Below, piece after piece: positions 8,503-16,860 of a DNA stretch of 64,000 bases. Location: the NCBI RefSeq assembly GCF_014655595.1, contig NZ_BNBL01000019.1, positions 43,343-107,342 on the forward strand, written 5' to 3'. Origin of the DNA: Streptomyces griseocarneus. Its GTDB lineage: Bacteria > Actinomycetota > Actinomycetes > Streptomycetales > Streptomycetaceae. Numbering within the stretch: the first letter of the stretch is position 1; each line of letters opens with the position of its first letter. A program made the position numbers and the translations under genes. Below the pieces are notes generated by a model that was not told the DNA's origin, made no database searches, and worked only from the letters and a program-made list of their open reading frames with translations.

Positions 8503-8985
8503 TCAGCCCGCGGGCTCCGTCGGCCCGGAGTCCTCGTCCTCCTCGTCCTCCTCCTCGCGCCCCGCCAGCACCGGCGACCCGTGGTGCGACCAGACCTTCC
8601 ACTCGTCGCCGGCCCGCCGGAAGACGTTGGTGGCCACGACCAGCTGGCCCACCAGCGGGCCCAGCTCGCCCTCGTTCTCCGCCGGGGCGCCGCTGAGGAT
8701 GTTCTCCGTGCAGGTCACCAGGGCGGTGTCGCCGGAGACGGACACCTCGACGTCGGTGAGGAAGAACTGGATGTAGTCCGTGCTGGCCATGATCAGGGCG
8801 TACGAGCGCAGCACCTCGTTCCGCCCGCGCAGCACCGGCCAGCCGGGGTGCACGCACGAGACGTCGGTGCGGGGGTCGTTCAGCCACAGCCGGTCCATCG
8901 CCGCGGTGTCCCCGCGCTCCACCGCCTCGTACAGGGCGGTGTTCGCCAGCTCGACCCGCTCGCTGTCCGTACGGGCGGCGCTCAC
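8503..8985 (-). CDS. NTF2-like (SnoaL fold) protein of the folate cluster
   Basis: A 160-residue protein of the NTF2/SnoaL-like alpha+beta barrel superfamily, with NTALYEAVERGDTAAMDRLW at the helix-strand entry and WKVWSHHGSPV at the last strand. The C terminus is an acidic Glu/Asp tract. It starts with GTG inside the folP stop (GTGA overlap), so it is translated with dihydroteroate synthesis genes. This position is conserved in streptomycetes, suggesting a pterin-related role such as binding a pathway intermediate, but no activity is established and none can be read from sequence. Confidence 0.82.
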   Translation of the reverse strand: MSAARTDSERVELANTALYEAVERGDTAAMDRLWLNDPRTDVSCVHPGWPVLRGRNEVLRSYALIMASTDYIQFFLTDVEVSVSGDTALVTCTENILSGAPAENEGELGPLVGQLVVATNVFRRAGDEWKVWSHHGSPVLAGREEEDEEDEDSGPTEPAG

Positions 8986-9866
8986 TCGGCCCCCCCGGCA
9001 GCCCCTGCGGCCTGGACGGCCCCCACGACCCGCACCGCGTCCGCGCTGGCCCGCACCTCGTGCACCCGCACCGCCCAGGCTCCCTCGCGCGCCGCGAGCG
9101 CGGAGACGGCCGCCGTAGCGGCGTCCCGCTCGCGGGCGGGCGGCGGATCCCCGTCGGGGCCGGCCAGCACCCGGCCCAGGAAGCGCTTGCGGGAGGCGGC
9201 CACCAGCAGCGGCAGGTCCAGCTCCCGGCGCAGCCGGGCCAGCCCGGCCACCAGGGCCAGGTCGTGCTCGGCGTTCTTGGCGAAGCCCAGCCCAGGGTCG
9301 ACCACCAGCCGGTCCGGCTCCAGGCCCGCCGCGATCACGTCGTCGACCCGCCGCCGCAGCTCGGTGAGGACCTCACCGGTCACATCGGGCCCGTAGACCG
9401 CGCGGCTGTTCATGTCGGCGCTGAAGCCGCGCCAGTGCATGACCACGAACGGCACCCCGGCGGACGCCACCACGGGCACCATCGCGGGGTCCGCCAGGCC
9501 GCCGCTGACGTCGTTGACCAGCACCGCGCCGGCCGCGACGGCGGCCTCGGCGACCGAGGCGCGCATGGTGTCCACCGACACCACCACCCCCTCGCCGGCC
9601 AGCTCGCGGACCACCGGGACCACCCGGCGCAGCTCCTCGTCCTCGTCGACGCGCACCGCGCCCGGACGGGTGGACTCCCCGCCCACGTCGACCAGGTCGG
9701 CGCCGCCCGCCACGAGCTCCAGGCCCCGCTTGACGGCGAGGGCGGTGTCGAACCAGTGCCCGCCGTCCGAGAACGAGTCGGGGGTGACGTTCACCACGCC
9801 CATCACCGCACACCGGTCCCACGCGGGCAGTCCGACCGGCCCGACGGGGCCTCGCAACGTACTCAT
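8982..9866 (-). CDS. folP: Dihydropteroate synthase
   Basis: FolP condenses p-aminobenzoate with 6-hydroxymethyl-dihydropterin pyrophosphate and is the sulfonamide target. The 294-residue TIM-barrel shows MGVVNVTPDSFSDGGHW, then DVGGESTRPGA, DVSGG, GLGFAKNAEHD and the basic loop ASRKRFLG. Length and motifs are normal for the family. The gene leads the folP-NTF2-(gap)-folB-folK-DUF3180 set and lies downstream of the lysyltransferase gene on the same strand, isolated from it by a strong hairpin. Confidence 0.95.
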   Translation of the reverse strand: MSTLRGPVGPVGLPAWDRCAVMGVVNVTPDSFSDGGHWFDTALAVKRGLELVAGGADLVDVGGESTRPGAVRVDEDEELRRVVPVVRELAGEGVVVSVDTMRASVAEAAVAAGAVLVNDVSGGLADPAMVPVVASAGVPFVVMHWRGFSADMNSRAVYGPDVTGEVLTELRRRVDDVIAAGLEPDRLVVDPGLGFAKNAEHDLALVAGLARLRRELDLPLLVAASRKRFLGRVLAGPDGDPPPARERDAATAAVSALAAREGAWAVRVHEVRASADAVRVVGAVQAAGAAGGAE

Positions 9867-9937
9867 ACCGACCAGCCTAGGGCGTAGGCACGGCCCGGCA
9901 CCGCCCGCGGGGAGGCCACAAACGGGCCCGGACGGCG

Positions 9938-9974
9938 CGAAGGCCCTCCCGGAACGTGTCCGGGAGGGCCTTCG
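9938..9974 (-). terminator. Strong hairpin terminator after the lysyltransferase gene
   Basis: A 16-bp perfect stem (CGAAGGCCCTCCCGGA and its complement) closes a 5-base loop just downstream of the minus-strand MprF-like gene and upstream of folP, separating the two transcription units. Confidence 0.75.
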
Positions 9975-10001
9975 CGGATGCCGTCGGCGACGGGCGCGGC
10001 G

Positions 10002-11855
10002 TCACGCCGCGCGCGTGACCTCGCGCTGCTCGGCGAGGTCGGCCTCGTCCTCCATGCCCGGCTTCGGCTCCGTCGGGCGGCGGCGCAGCAGGCGCGGCAG
10101 CTCCAGGAAGCCCTCCGCCTGCATCATCGCGAAGCCGATGCGGGGCAGGTCGCGGCTGGTCGGGAAGACGATGAAGCGCGGCTCCCAGCGGGGCCGGAAC
10201 TTCTCGTTGAACTTGTACAGCGACTCGATCTGGAACCAGCGCGAGAGGAAGATCAGCACCGAGCGCTGGATGCGGACCACCGGGCCCGCGCCCAGCTTGC
10301 CGCCGCGCTCGAGGGCGGAGCGGAAGAAGGCGAAGTTCAGCGACAGGCGCTTGATCTTGAGCTCGGGCGCGGCCTGCAGGAAGGCGACGATCAGCAGCTC
10401 GTTCATGCCCGGGTCGGCGCTGCGGTCGCGGCGCATCAGCTCCAGCGAGCTGCCGTCCTTGCCCCACGGCACGTAGTGCTGCATGGCGCGGAGGTCGCCG
10501 AAGGGGAGGTCCTCGCCCTCCTCCGGGTCCTTGTGGGCGGTCGCGATGATGGCGTCCAGGTCCTTGGGGTCGCCGATGCGGCCCAGGGCCATGGAGAAGC
10601 CGCGCTCGTCCTCGGTGTCGCGCCAGGCGTTGGCGGCCTTCTGGACGATCTCGAGCTCTTCGGGGCTCAGGTCCCCGACGCGGCGCGTCTTGGTGGAGTA
10701 GCCGTTGCGCTCGATGCGCTTGACCATCTGGCGGACGTTGCGCATGGAGCGGCCGGAGAGGCTGAAGTCGGCGACGTCGACGATGGCCTCGTCGCCCATC
10801 TCCAGGGCGTCCAGACCGGTCTCACGGGTCCACACCTCGCCACCGGTCTCGCTGCAGCCGGCGACCGCGGGGGTCCAGGAGTGGCGCTTGGCCAGCTCCA
10901 TGAACTGCTCGATCGCGCCCGGCCAGGCCTCGACGTCGCCGATGGGGTCACCGCTGGCGAGCATCACGCCGGAGACGACGCGGTAGGAGACGGCGGCCTT
11001 GCCGCTGGGGGAGAAGACGGCGCTCTTGTCGCGGCGCAGCGCGAAGTGGCCGAGCGAGTCGCGCTCGCCGTGCTTGTCGAGCAGCTCGCGCAGCTTGTCC
11101 TCGGCCTCCTCGGTGAGGAGGGGGGCCGGGTACGCCGGCTGGAAGGCCAGGTAGGCGGTGGTGGCCACGGTCAGCAGGCCGAGGGCGCCCAGGGAGTAGC
11201 CGACGGTGTAGTCGACGCCGCCCGTGTAGCGGATCGATCCCTCGAAGCCGAAGAGGCCCCAGATGACGTGCTCGATCTGCTCCAGCACCGGCGGGTCGCC
11301 GACCATCTGCTTGGGGTGCGAGCCGACGATCACCCAGCCGAGGCCGAAGCTGAAGGCGCCCATCAGGATGAAGTTGGCCAGCGCCTTCCAGCGGCTGCGC
11401 GGGTCGGGCAGCGCGTAGAAGGCCTTGCTGTGGCCGACCAGGTAGATGAACAGCAGCAGCGACAGGATCGCGCCGGCGTAGGAGTGGCGGTAGAGCAGCT
11501 GGGCGGCGGCGCCGATGGGCAGCACGACGACGGCGGCGAGCCAGGCCCGCTTCTTGGCCCGCTTGAGGCCGTGGGCGAGCATGAGCAGCAGGATGCCGAC
11601 GATGATCGAGCCGGCCGCGGCCAGCTGGGTCACGGTGCCGGGCAGCACCTCGGCGAGGGAGTGGACCTTGCTCCAGCGGAACCGGGGAATGACCCCTGCC
11701 GCGATGTCGGCCAGACCGATGAGGGCAGCGACCGTGCCCACGACCGCCGGAACGCGCTCCGGCCTGGGTCCCCTGGCGATACGCGCAAGCCCCGACAGCC
11801 ACTTGGGCCCCGAGGGAACCCCATCGGACTTTTTGCCATCTACCCTGACAGACAT
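10002..11855 (-). CDS. MprF/LysX-type phosphatidylglycerol lysyltransferase (DUF2156)
   Basis: The 617-residue protein has a cytoplasmic basic start, about six to seven TM helices to roughly residue 270, and a C-terminal DUF2156 GNAT-like domain. The TM part includes VVGTVAALIGLADIAAG and LYRHSYAGAILSLLLFIYLV. The DUF2156 part includes KSAVFSPSGKAAVSYRVVSG, DPIGD, FMELAKRHSW and MNELLIVAFLQAAPELK. Family members transfer lysine or alanine from aminoacyl-tRNA to phosphatidylglycerol, lowering membrane negative charge and protecting against cationic peptides. It lacks the fused lysyl-tRNA synthetase of mycobacterial LysX. The start MSVRVDGKKS at 11855 has GGGAAGAG just before it. Amino-acid specificity is inferred, not visible. 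Confidence 0.85.
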   Translation of the reverse strand: MSVRVDGKKSDGVPSGPKWLSGLARIARGPRPERVPAVVGTVAALIGLADIAAGVIPRFRWSKVHSLAEVLPGTVTQLAAAGSIIVGILLLMLAHGLKRAKKRAWLAAVVVLPIGAAAQLLYRHSYAGAILSLLLFIYLVGHSKAFYALPDPRSRWKALANFILMGAFSFGLGWVIVGSHPKQMVGDPPVLEQIEHVIWGLFGFEGSIRYTGGVDYTVGYSLGALGLLTVATTAYLAFQPAYPAPLLTEEAEDKLRELLDKHGERDSLGHFALRRDKSAVFSPSGKAAVSYRVVSGVMLASGDPIGDVEAWPGAIEQFMELAKRHSWTPAVAGCSETGGEVWTRETGLDALEMGDEAIVDVADFSLSGRSMRNVRQMVKRIERNGYSTKTRRVGDLSPEELEIVQKAANAWRDTEDERGFSMALGRIGDPKDLDAIIATAHKDPEEGEDLPFGDLRAMQHYVPWGKDGSSLELMRRDRSADPGMNELLIVAFLQAAPELKIKRLSLNFAFFRSALERGGKLGAGPVVRIQRSVLIFLSRWFQIESLYKFNEKFRPRWEPRFIVFPTSRDLPRIGFAMMQAEGFLELPRLLRRRPTEPKPGMEDEADLAEQREVTRAA

Positions 11856-12026
11856 CTCTTCCCGTCGTCCATGTCGAGAGGACCTGCGCCGTTCGGCGGC
11901 AGCGCCCGGACAATGTGCGCCCTGTAGGACGACGGTTTCGGGGTTGAGGTTCCGCGGGGGGCCGAGCCCGGAAAGAAGTAACCATTCCGCGACTCGGGCG
12001 CCGGGTCGCTCGGCAGAAAGCACCTC
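11856..12026. promoter_or_regulatory. Divergent promoter region, lysyltransferase/esterase
   Basis: The 171 bases between two start codons facing away from each other must hold both promoters. I see no clear -35/-10 pair or operator. The shared region suggests co-regulation of the two envelope genes. Confidence 0.4.
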
Positions 12027-13139
12027 ATGGGTCTCACCAGCATGCCAGTACTTCTGCTGGCCATCGTGGCTGCGGTAGTGCTCTTCGCATTGACCATTTG
12101 GCTCTGGCCCCGGCTCGGCAAGAAGGGCATCGGCTCCGTCAGCGCCCGCGTGGGCATGATGCTGGCCACGCAGCTGTCGCTGTTCGCCGCGATCGGCCTG
12201 TGGGCCAACCAGTCCTTCGGCTTCTACGGATCCTGGGCCGACCTCTTCGGCCAGGTCAAGAACGAGGGCGTCGTCGTCGACCACAGCGCGGGCGTCAAGC
12301 GCGTGCAGGTCGTCAGCGCCCAGGCCGTGAAGGTCCCGCGCGGCGACGTTCCGCGCGTCGGCGGCAAGATCGAGAAGATCAACATCGTCGGCACCGAGTC
12401 GAAGATCAGCAGCCCGGCCTACGTCTACCTGCCGCCGGAGTACTTCCAGCCGGAGTACGCGAACAAGACCTTTCCGGCCTCCGTCGCCCTGACCGGCTAC
12501 CCGGGCACCGCCGAGGCCCTGGTCAAGGGCCTGGACTACCCGGTGCGCGCGCACAAGCTGGCCAAGGACAAGAAGATGCAGCCCACCATCCTCGTGATGA
12601 TGCGGCCCACCGTCGCCCCGCCGCGCGACACCGAATGCATCGACATACCCAACGGCCCCCAGACCGAGACCTTCTTCACGAAGGACCTGCGCAAGGCCGT
12701 CTCCGAGCACTACCGCGTCGGCACCCAGGCGAAGAACTGGGGCATCATCGGCGACTCCACCGGCGGCTACTGCGCCCTGAAGTTCGCCATGCGCCACCCG
12801 GACGCCTACTCCGCCGCGGCCTCCCTGTCCGGCTACTACAAGGCTCCGCAGGACGCCACCACCGGCAACCTCTTCGGCAACAGCAAGAAGCTGGAGCAGG
12901 AGAACGACCTGCTGTGGCGCCTGAAGAACAAGGAGCTGCCGCCCGTCTCGCTGCTGGTGACCTCCAGCAAGAAGGGCGAGCACAACTACAAGGACACCCT
13001 GAAGTTCATCGACATGGCGTCGAAGTCCCCCACCCGGGTCTCCTCGATCATCCTCGAGAGCGGCGGCCACAACTTCAACACCTGGCGCCGCGAGCTGAAC
13101 CCCACCCTCAAGTGGATGAGCAGCCGCCTGAGCGCCTAG
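12027..13139 (+). CDS. Membrane-anchored alpha/beta-hydrolase esterase (antigen 85/esterase D-like)
   Basis: The 370-residue protein begins with two hydrophobic segments (residues 5-27 and 44-66), then an extracytoplasmic esterase domain of the esterase D/antigen 85 type. The nucleophile elbow is GDSTGG (Ser244), the catalytic histidine lies in GGHNFN (His348), and an acidic residue is likely in the PRDTECID loop. Such enzymes hydrolyse or transfer acyl groups on cell-envelope substrates. It is divergent from the lysyltransferase gene, and both products act at the membrane, so a joint role in envelope lipid modification is a reasonable inference. Confidence 0.85.
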   Translation: MGLTSMPVLLLAIVAAVVLFALTIWLWPRLGKKGIGSVSARVGMMLATQLSLFAAIGLWANQSFGFYGSWADLFGQVKNEGVVVDHSAGVKRVQVVSAQAVKVPRGDVPRVGGKIEKINIVGTESKISSPAYVYLPPEYFQPEYANKTFPASVALTGYPGTAEALVKGLDYPVRAHKLAKDKKMQPTILVMMRPTVAPPRDTECIDIPNGPQTETFFTKDLRKAVSEHYRVGTQAKNWGIIGDSTGGYCALKFAMRHPDAYSAAASLSGYYKAPQDATTGNLFGNSKKLEQENDLLWRLKNKELPPVSLLVTSSKKGEHNYKDTLKFIDMASKSPTRVSSIILESGGHNFNTWRRELNPTLKWMSSRLSA

Positions 13140-13153
13140 CCGCCACCAGCCCG

Positions 13154-13178
13154 GGGCCCGCCGTCGTGCGGGCCCTTT
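13154..13178 (+). terminator. Rho-independent terminator after the esterase gene
   Basis: GGGCCCGC and its complement form an 8-bp stem with a 6-base loop followed by TTT, 15 bases past the esterase stop codon and before the convergent folE end. Confidence 0.7.
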
Positions 13179-13257
13179 CCATGTCCGGGGCCGGGCGCGT
13201 CACGTCCGGCCCGGTGCGTCGGTCCGGGGCCGGTACCGCCGGGTGCGTTCCGCCGGG

Positions 13258-13863
13258 TCAGCGGGCCATGATCAGGCTCATCGCCTCGGCGCGCGTGGCC
13301 GCGTCGCGCAGCTGGCCGCGCACGGCGGAGGTCAGCGTCTTGGCGCCCGGCTTGCGGATGCCGCGCATGGACATGCACATGTGCTCGCACTCGATGACCA
13401 CGACGACGCCGCGCGGCTCCAGGATCTCCATCAGCGAGTCCGCGATCTGCGTCGTCAGCCGCTCCTGCACCTGCGGGCGGCGGGCGTAGACGTCCACCAG
13501 CCGGGCCAGCTTCGACAGGCCGGTGATCTTTCCGCTGGTGGAGGGGATGTAGCCGACGTGCGCCACGCCGTGGAAGGGCACCAGGTGGTGCTCGCAGGTG
13601 CTGTAGACCTCGATGTCGCGGACCAGCACCATCTCGTCGTGACCGAGGTCGAAGGTCGTGGTCAGCACGTCCTGCGGCTCCTGCCACAGGCCGGCGAATA
13701 TCTCCTTGTACGCCCGGGCCACCCGCGCCGGGGTCTCCCGCAGGCCCTCCCGGTCCGGGTCCTCCCCGACCGCTATCAGCAGCTCACGGACGGCGTTCTC
13801 GGCCCGCTTCTCATCGAATTCACCGATGGAGCCCTCGGCGTCCAGCGTCACCGGGTCGGTCAT
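13258..13863 (-). CDS. folE: GTP cyclohydrolase I
   Basis: FolE converts GTP to 7,8-dihydroneopterin triphosphate, the first committed folate step. The 201-residue enzyme has the expected motifs: REGLRETPARVARAY, YSTCEHHLVPFHGVAHVGYI with the zinc-binding Cys/His pair, GLSKLARLVDVYARRPQVQE and the second zinc cysteine in VIECEHMCM. It lies downstream of ftsH on the minus strand, about 150 bases away and separated by hairpins, so it probably has its own promoter. Confidence 0.97.
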   Translation of the reverse strand: MTDPVTLDAEGSIGEFDEKRAENAVRELLIAVGEDPDREGLRETPARVARAYKEIFAGLWQEPQDVLTTTFDLGHDEMVLVRDIEVYSTCEHHLVPFHGVAHVGYIPSTSGKITGLSKLARLVDVYARRPQVQERLTTQIADSLMEILEPRGVVVVIECEHMCMSMRGIRKPGAKTLTSAVRGQLRDAATRAEAMSLIMAR

Positions 13864-13926
13864 GGGCTTGCCTCGTTCTCTCGTGCCTATGCGCTGCGTG
13901 CGGCCCCACCGGAGGGGGAAAAGCGC

Positions 13927-13968
13927 GATGCCGCGCCCCCAAGGCTAAAACCTGGGTGGCGCGGCATC
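13927..13968 (-). other. Long-loop inverted repeat upstream of folE
   Basis: GATGCCGCGCC at 13927-13937 pairs exactly with GGCGCGGCATC at 13958-13968 around a 20-base loop. It lies in the 5' leader of folE, downstream of ftsH, so it could be a second terminator or a leader structure. Confidence 0.4.
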
Positions 13969-13995
13969 CATTCCGGGCCCTGTGCGGCCCCGGGC

Positions 13996-14013
13996 GGCGG
14001 CTCGGGAGCCGCC
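13996..14013 (-). terminator. Hairpin terminator directly after ftsH
   Basis: GGCGGCTC-GG-GAGCCGCC forms an 8-bp stem two bases past the ftsH stop codon on the minus strand. Confidence 0.6.
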
Positions 14014-14015
14014 GG

Positions 14016-16031
14016 TCAGCTCTCCGGGGTGCTCGGCGTGTCCTTCGGCAGCTCGACCGAGTCGACCACCGGCGCGGCGCCGTTGTTCGTCGGGGCGAGC
14101 TCCTTGGGCGAGAGCACCGGCGGGCGGCTGGAGGGCGTACGGCGCGAGGAGCCGGTCCACGCGGGGCGGGCCGGGCGCTTCACGACGTGCTTGAAGATCT
14201 CGGCGATCTCCTCCTTGTTCAGCGTCTCCTTCTCGAGGAGGGCCAGAACGAGGTTGTCGAGGATGTCGCGGTTCTCGACGAGGATCTCCCACGCCTCGTT
14301 GTGCGCGGTCTCGATGAGCTTCTTGACCTCTTCGTCGACCAGCGCGGCGACCTCTTCGGAGTAGTCCCGCTGGTGCGCCATCTCGCGGCCCAGGAACGGC
14401 TCGGAATTGTCGGAGCCGAACTTGATCGCACCCAGGCGCTCGGTCATGCCGTACTGGGTGACCATCGCGCGGGCCGTGGCGGTGGCCTTCTCGATGTCGT
14501 TCGCGGCGCCCGTGGTCGGGTCGTGGAAGACCAGCTCCTCGGCCGCGCGGCCGCCCAGCATGTAGGCCAGCTGGTCGAGCATCTCGTTGCGCGTGGTCGA
14601 GTACTTGTCCTCGTCGGGGAGGACCATGGTGTAGCCGAGCGCGCGACCCCGGGACAGGATCGTGATCTTGTGGACCGGGTCGGAGTTCGGGGAAGCCGCC
14701 GCGACCAGGGCGTGTCCGCCCTCGTGGTACGCGGTGATCTTCTTCTCCTTGTCGCTCATGATCCGGGTCCGCTTCTGCGGTCCGGCCACGACGCGGTCGA
14801 TCGCCTCGTCCAGCATGTGGTTGTCGATCAGCTTCTTGTCGCTGCGGGCCGTCAGCAGGGCGGCCTCGTTCAGCACGTTCGACAGATCGGCACCCGTGAA
14901 GCCGGGGGTCCGGCGGGCGACGGCGGCCAGGTCGACGTCGGGCGCGACCGGCTTGCCCTTCTGGTGGACCTTGAGGATCTCCAGACGGCCCTGCATGTCC
15001 GGACGGTCGACGGCGATCTGCCGGTCGAATCGGCCCGGGCGCAGCAGCGCCGGGTCGAGGATGTCCGGGCGGTTGGTGGCGGCGATCAGGATGACGCCGC
15101 CCTTGACGTCGAAGCCGTCCATCTCGACGAGCAGCTGGTTCAGCGTCTGCTCGCGCTCGTCGTGGCCGCCGCCGAGGCCCGCACCGCGGTGCCGGCCGAC
15201 GGCGTCGATCTCGTCGACGAAGACGATGGCGGGGGCATTGGCCTTGGCCTGCTCGAAGAGGTCGCGGACCCGGGAGGCACCGACACCCACGAACATCTCG
15301 ACGAAGTCGGAGCCGGAGATCGAGTAGAACGGCACGCCCGCCTCGCCGGCGACGGCGCGCGCGAGCAGGGTCTTGCCCGTACCGGGCGGGCCGTAGAGCA
15401 GCACACCCTTGGGGATCTTGGCGCCCACGGCCTGGAACTTCGCGGGCTCCTGCAGGAACTCCTTGATCTCGTGGAGCTCCTCGACGGCCTCGTCGGAGCC
15501 GGCCACGTCGGCGAAGGTCGTCTTCGGGGTGTCCTTGGTGATCAGCTTGGCCTTGGACTTCCCGAAGTTCATGACCCGGGAGCCGCCGCCCTGCATCTGG
15601 TTCATCAGGAACAGGAAGACGACGACGATCAGGACGAACGGCAGGAGCGAGAGCAGGACGCCCAGGAAGGGGTTCTGCTTCGACGTCGAGACGTTGTAGC
15701 CGTCGGGCAGCGTGCTGGTGTCGTCGTCATCGGCCTTGGCCTGGAGATCCTTGGAGATCTCGACGCCCTGGTCGCCGATGTAGTTCGCCTGGACCTTGCC
15801 CGAGCCCTTGATCTTGACGCCGCTCTTGAGCTCGATCTTGATCTTGTTCTCGTCGCCGGTCGTCAGCTCGGCCGACTTCACCTGGTTCTTGTCGATCGCG
15901 TGGACGACCTGACTGGTGTCCACCGACTTGTAGCCGCCGGACGAGCCGACGACCTGCATCAACACGACCACGGCGAGGACGGCCAGCACGATCCACATGA
16001 CCGGCCCACGGAAGTAGCGCTTCACGTCCAT
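14016..16031 (-). CDS. ftsH: ATP-dependent zinc metalloprotease FtsH
   Basis: FtsH is a membrane-anchored hexameric AAA+ protease for membrane and regulatory proteins. The 671-residue protein has an N-terminal TM helix (residues 9-28), an extracytoplasmic domain and a second TM helix (VLLSLLPFVLIVVVFLFLM). The AAA+ module follows with Walker A GPPGTGKT, Walker B IVFVDEIDAVG and the SRH arginine in RPGRFDRQ. The zinc site is HEGGH, where most homologues have HEAGH. The C-terminal 60 residues are Pro/Ser-rich and variable. The start MDVKRYFRGP at 16031 fits the family; the open frame continues upstream without support. It lies between hpt and folE. Confidence 0.96.
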   Translation of the reverse strand: MDVKRYFRGPVMWIVLAVLAVVVLMQVVGSSGGYKSVDTSQVVHAIDKNQVKSAELTTGDENKIKIELKSGVKIKGSGKVQANYIGDQGVEISKDLQAKADDDDTSTLPDGYNVSTSKQNPFLGVLLSLLPFVLIVVVFLFLMNQMQGGGSRVMNFGKSKAKLITKDTPKTTFADVAGSDEAVEELHEIKEFLQEPAKFQAVGAKIPKGVLLYGPPGTGKTLLARAVAGEAGVPFYSISGSDFVEMFVGVGASRVRDLFEQAKANAPAIVFVDEIDAVGRHRGAGLGGGHDEREQTLNQLLVEMDGFDVKGGVILIAATNRPDILDPALLRPGRFDRQIAVDRPDMQGRLEILKVHQKGKPVAPDVDLAAVARRTPGFTGADLSNVLNEAALLTARSDKKLIDNHMLDEAIDRVVAGPQKRTRIMSDKEKKITAYHEGGHALVAAASPNSDPVHKITILSRGRALGYTMVLPDEDKYSTTRNEMLDQLAYMLGGRAAEELVFHDPTTGAANDIEKATATARAMVTQYGMTERLGAIKFGSDNSEPFLGREMAHQRDYSEEVAALVDEEVKKLIETAHNEAWEILVENRDILDNLVLALLEKETLNKEEIAEIFKHVVKRPARPAWTGSSRRTPSSRPPVLSPKELAPTNNGAAPVVDSVELPKDTPSTPES

Positions 16032-16286
16032 CCATACGGGGCGCGAGCGCCCCGTCCCTCCTGCCACAGTGAGGCACGGCACCCCCGGAACGGGGTGCCT
16101 GTGCGTGCGGTGTCGTGCTCGACCTTGAAAAGATTGAAAAGACTGACCTTCGGACGGTACCCCAGCATTGTCACCCGACGCCGCCAAGGACGGTCAACAA
16201 ACCCGCCCTCCCCTGCTCCAACGGCGGGAAGCCGAATTCGGTTCCCGCACGCCGGAAGACCCCGTCCGTCAGGGGCCGGGGGGCGC

Positions 16287-16841
16287 TCAGCCGCCGTAGA
16301 CGTGCGGCGCGAGCGTGCCCACGAAGGGCAGATTGCGGTACTTCTCCGCGAAGTCGAGACCATAACCGACGACGAACTCGTTCGGGATGTCGAAGCCGAC
16401 CCACTTCACGTCGATGGCGACCTTGGCCGCCTCCGGCTTGCGCAGCAGCGTCACGACATTGAGCGACGCCGGCTCGCGGGAGCCGAGGTTCGACAGCAGC
16501 CACGACAGGGTCAGGCCGGAGTCGATGATGTCCTCGACGATCAGGACGTGCTTGCCCTTGATGTCGGTGTCGAGGTCCTTGAGGATGCGGACCACTCCGG
16601 AGGACTGGGTGCCCGCGCCGTAGGAGGACACGGCCATCCAGTCCATGGTGACCGGGGTGGACAGCGCACGCGCCAGGTCCGCCATCACCATCACGGCGCC
16701 CTTGAGGACGCCCACGATGAGCAGGTCCTTGCCCGCGTAGTCCGCGTCGATCTTCGCGGCCAGCTCCGCCAGCTTCGCGTCGATCTCTTGCTTGGTGATG
16801 AGCACCGACTTCAGATCGGTGCCCATGTCCTTGTCGTCCAC
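16287..16841 (-). CDS. hpt: Hypoxanthine phosphoribosyltransferase
   Basis: This purine-salvage enzyme converts hypoxanthine or guanine plus PRPP to IMP or GMP. The PRPP-binding motif VLIVEDIIDSGLTLSWL is intact, as are GVLKGAVMVMADL and the tail NLPFVGTLAPHVYGG. The GTG start at 16841 (VDDKDMGTDL, 184 residues) is preferred because GAGAG sits seven bases before it; a GTG at 16850 is the alternative. It overlaps no gene but starts 19 bases after the tilS stop, the conserved tilS-hpt-ftsH operon order of Gram-positive bacteria. Confidence 0.95.
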   Translation of the reverse strand: MDDKDMGTDLKSVLITKQEIDAKLAELAAKIDADYAGKDLLIVGVLKGAVMVMADLARALSTPVTMDWMAVSSYGAGTQSSGVVRILKDLDTDIKGKHVLIVEDIIDSGLTLSWLLSNLGSREPASLNVVTLLRKPEAAKVAIDVKWVGFDIPNEFVVGYGLDFAEKYRNLPFVGTLAPHVYGG

Positions 16842-16860
16842 CCGCGCCACTCTCGCTCGT

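Noticed and set aside
11856..13070. Extension of the lysyltransferase frame upstream to 13070
   Set aside because: The open frame continues through the divergent esterase gene, whose catalytic motifs are on the other strand. Family homology starts at MSVRVDGKKS.
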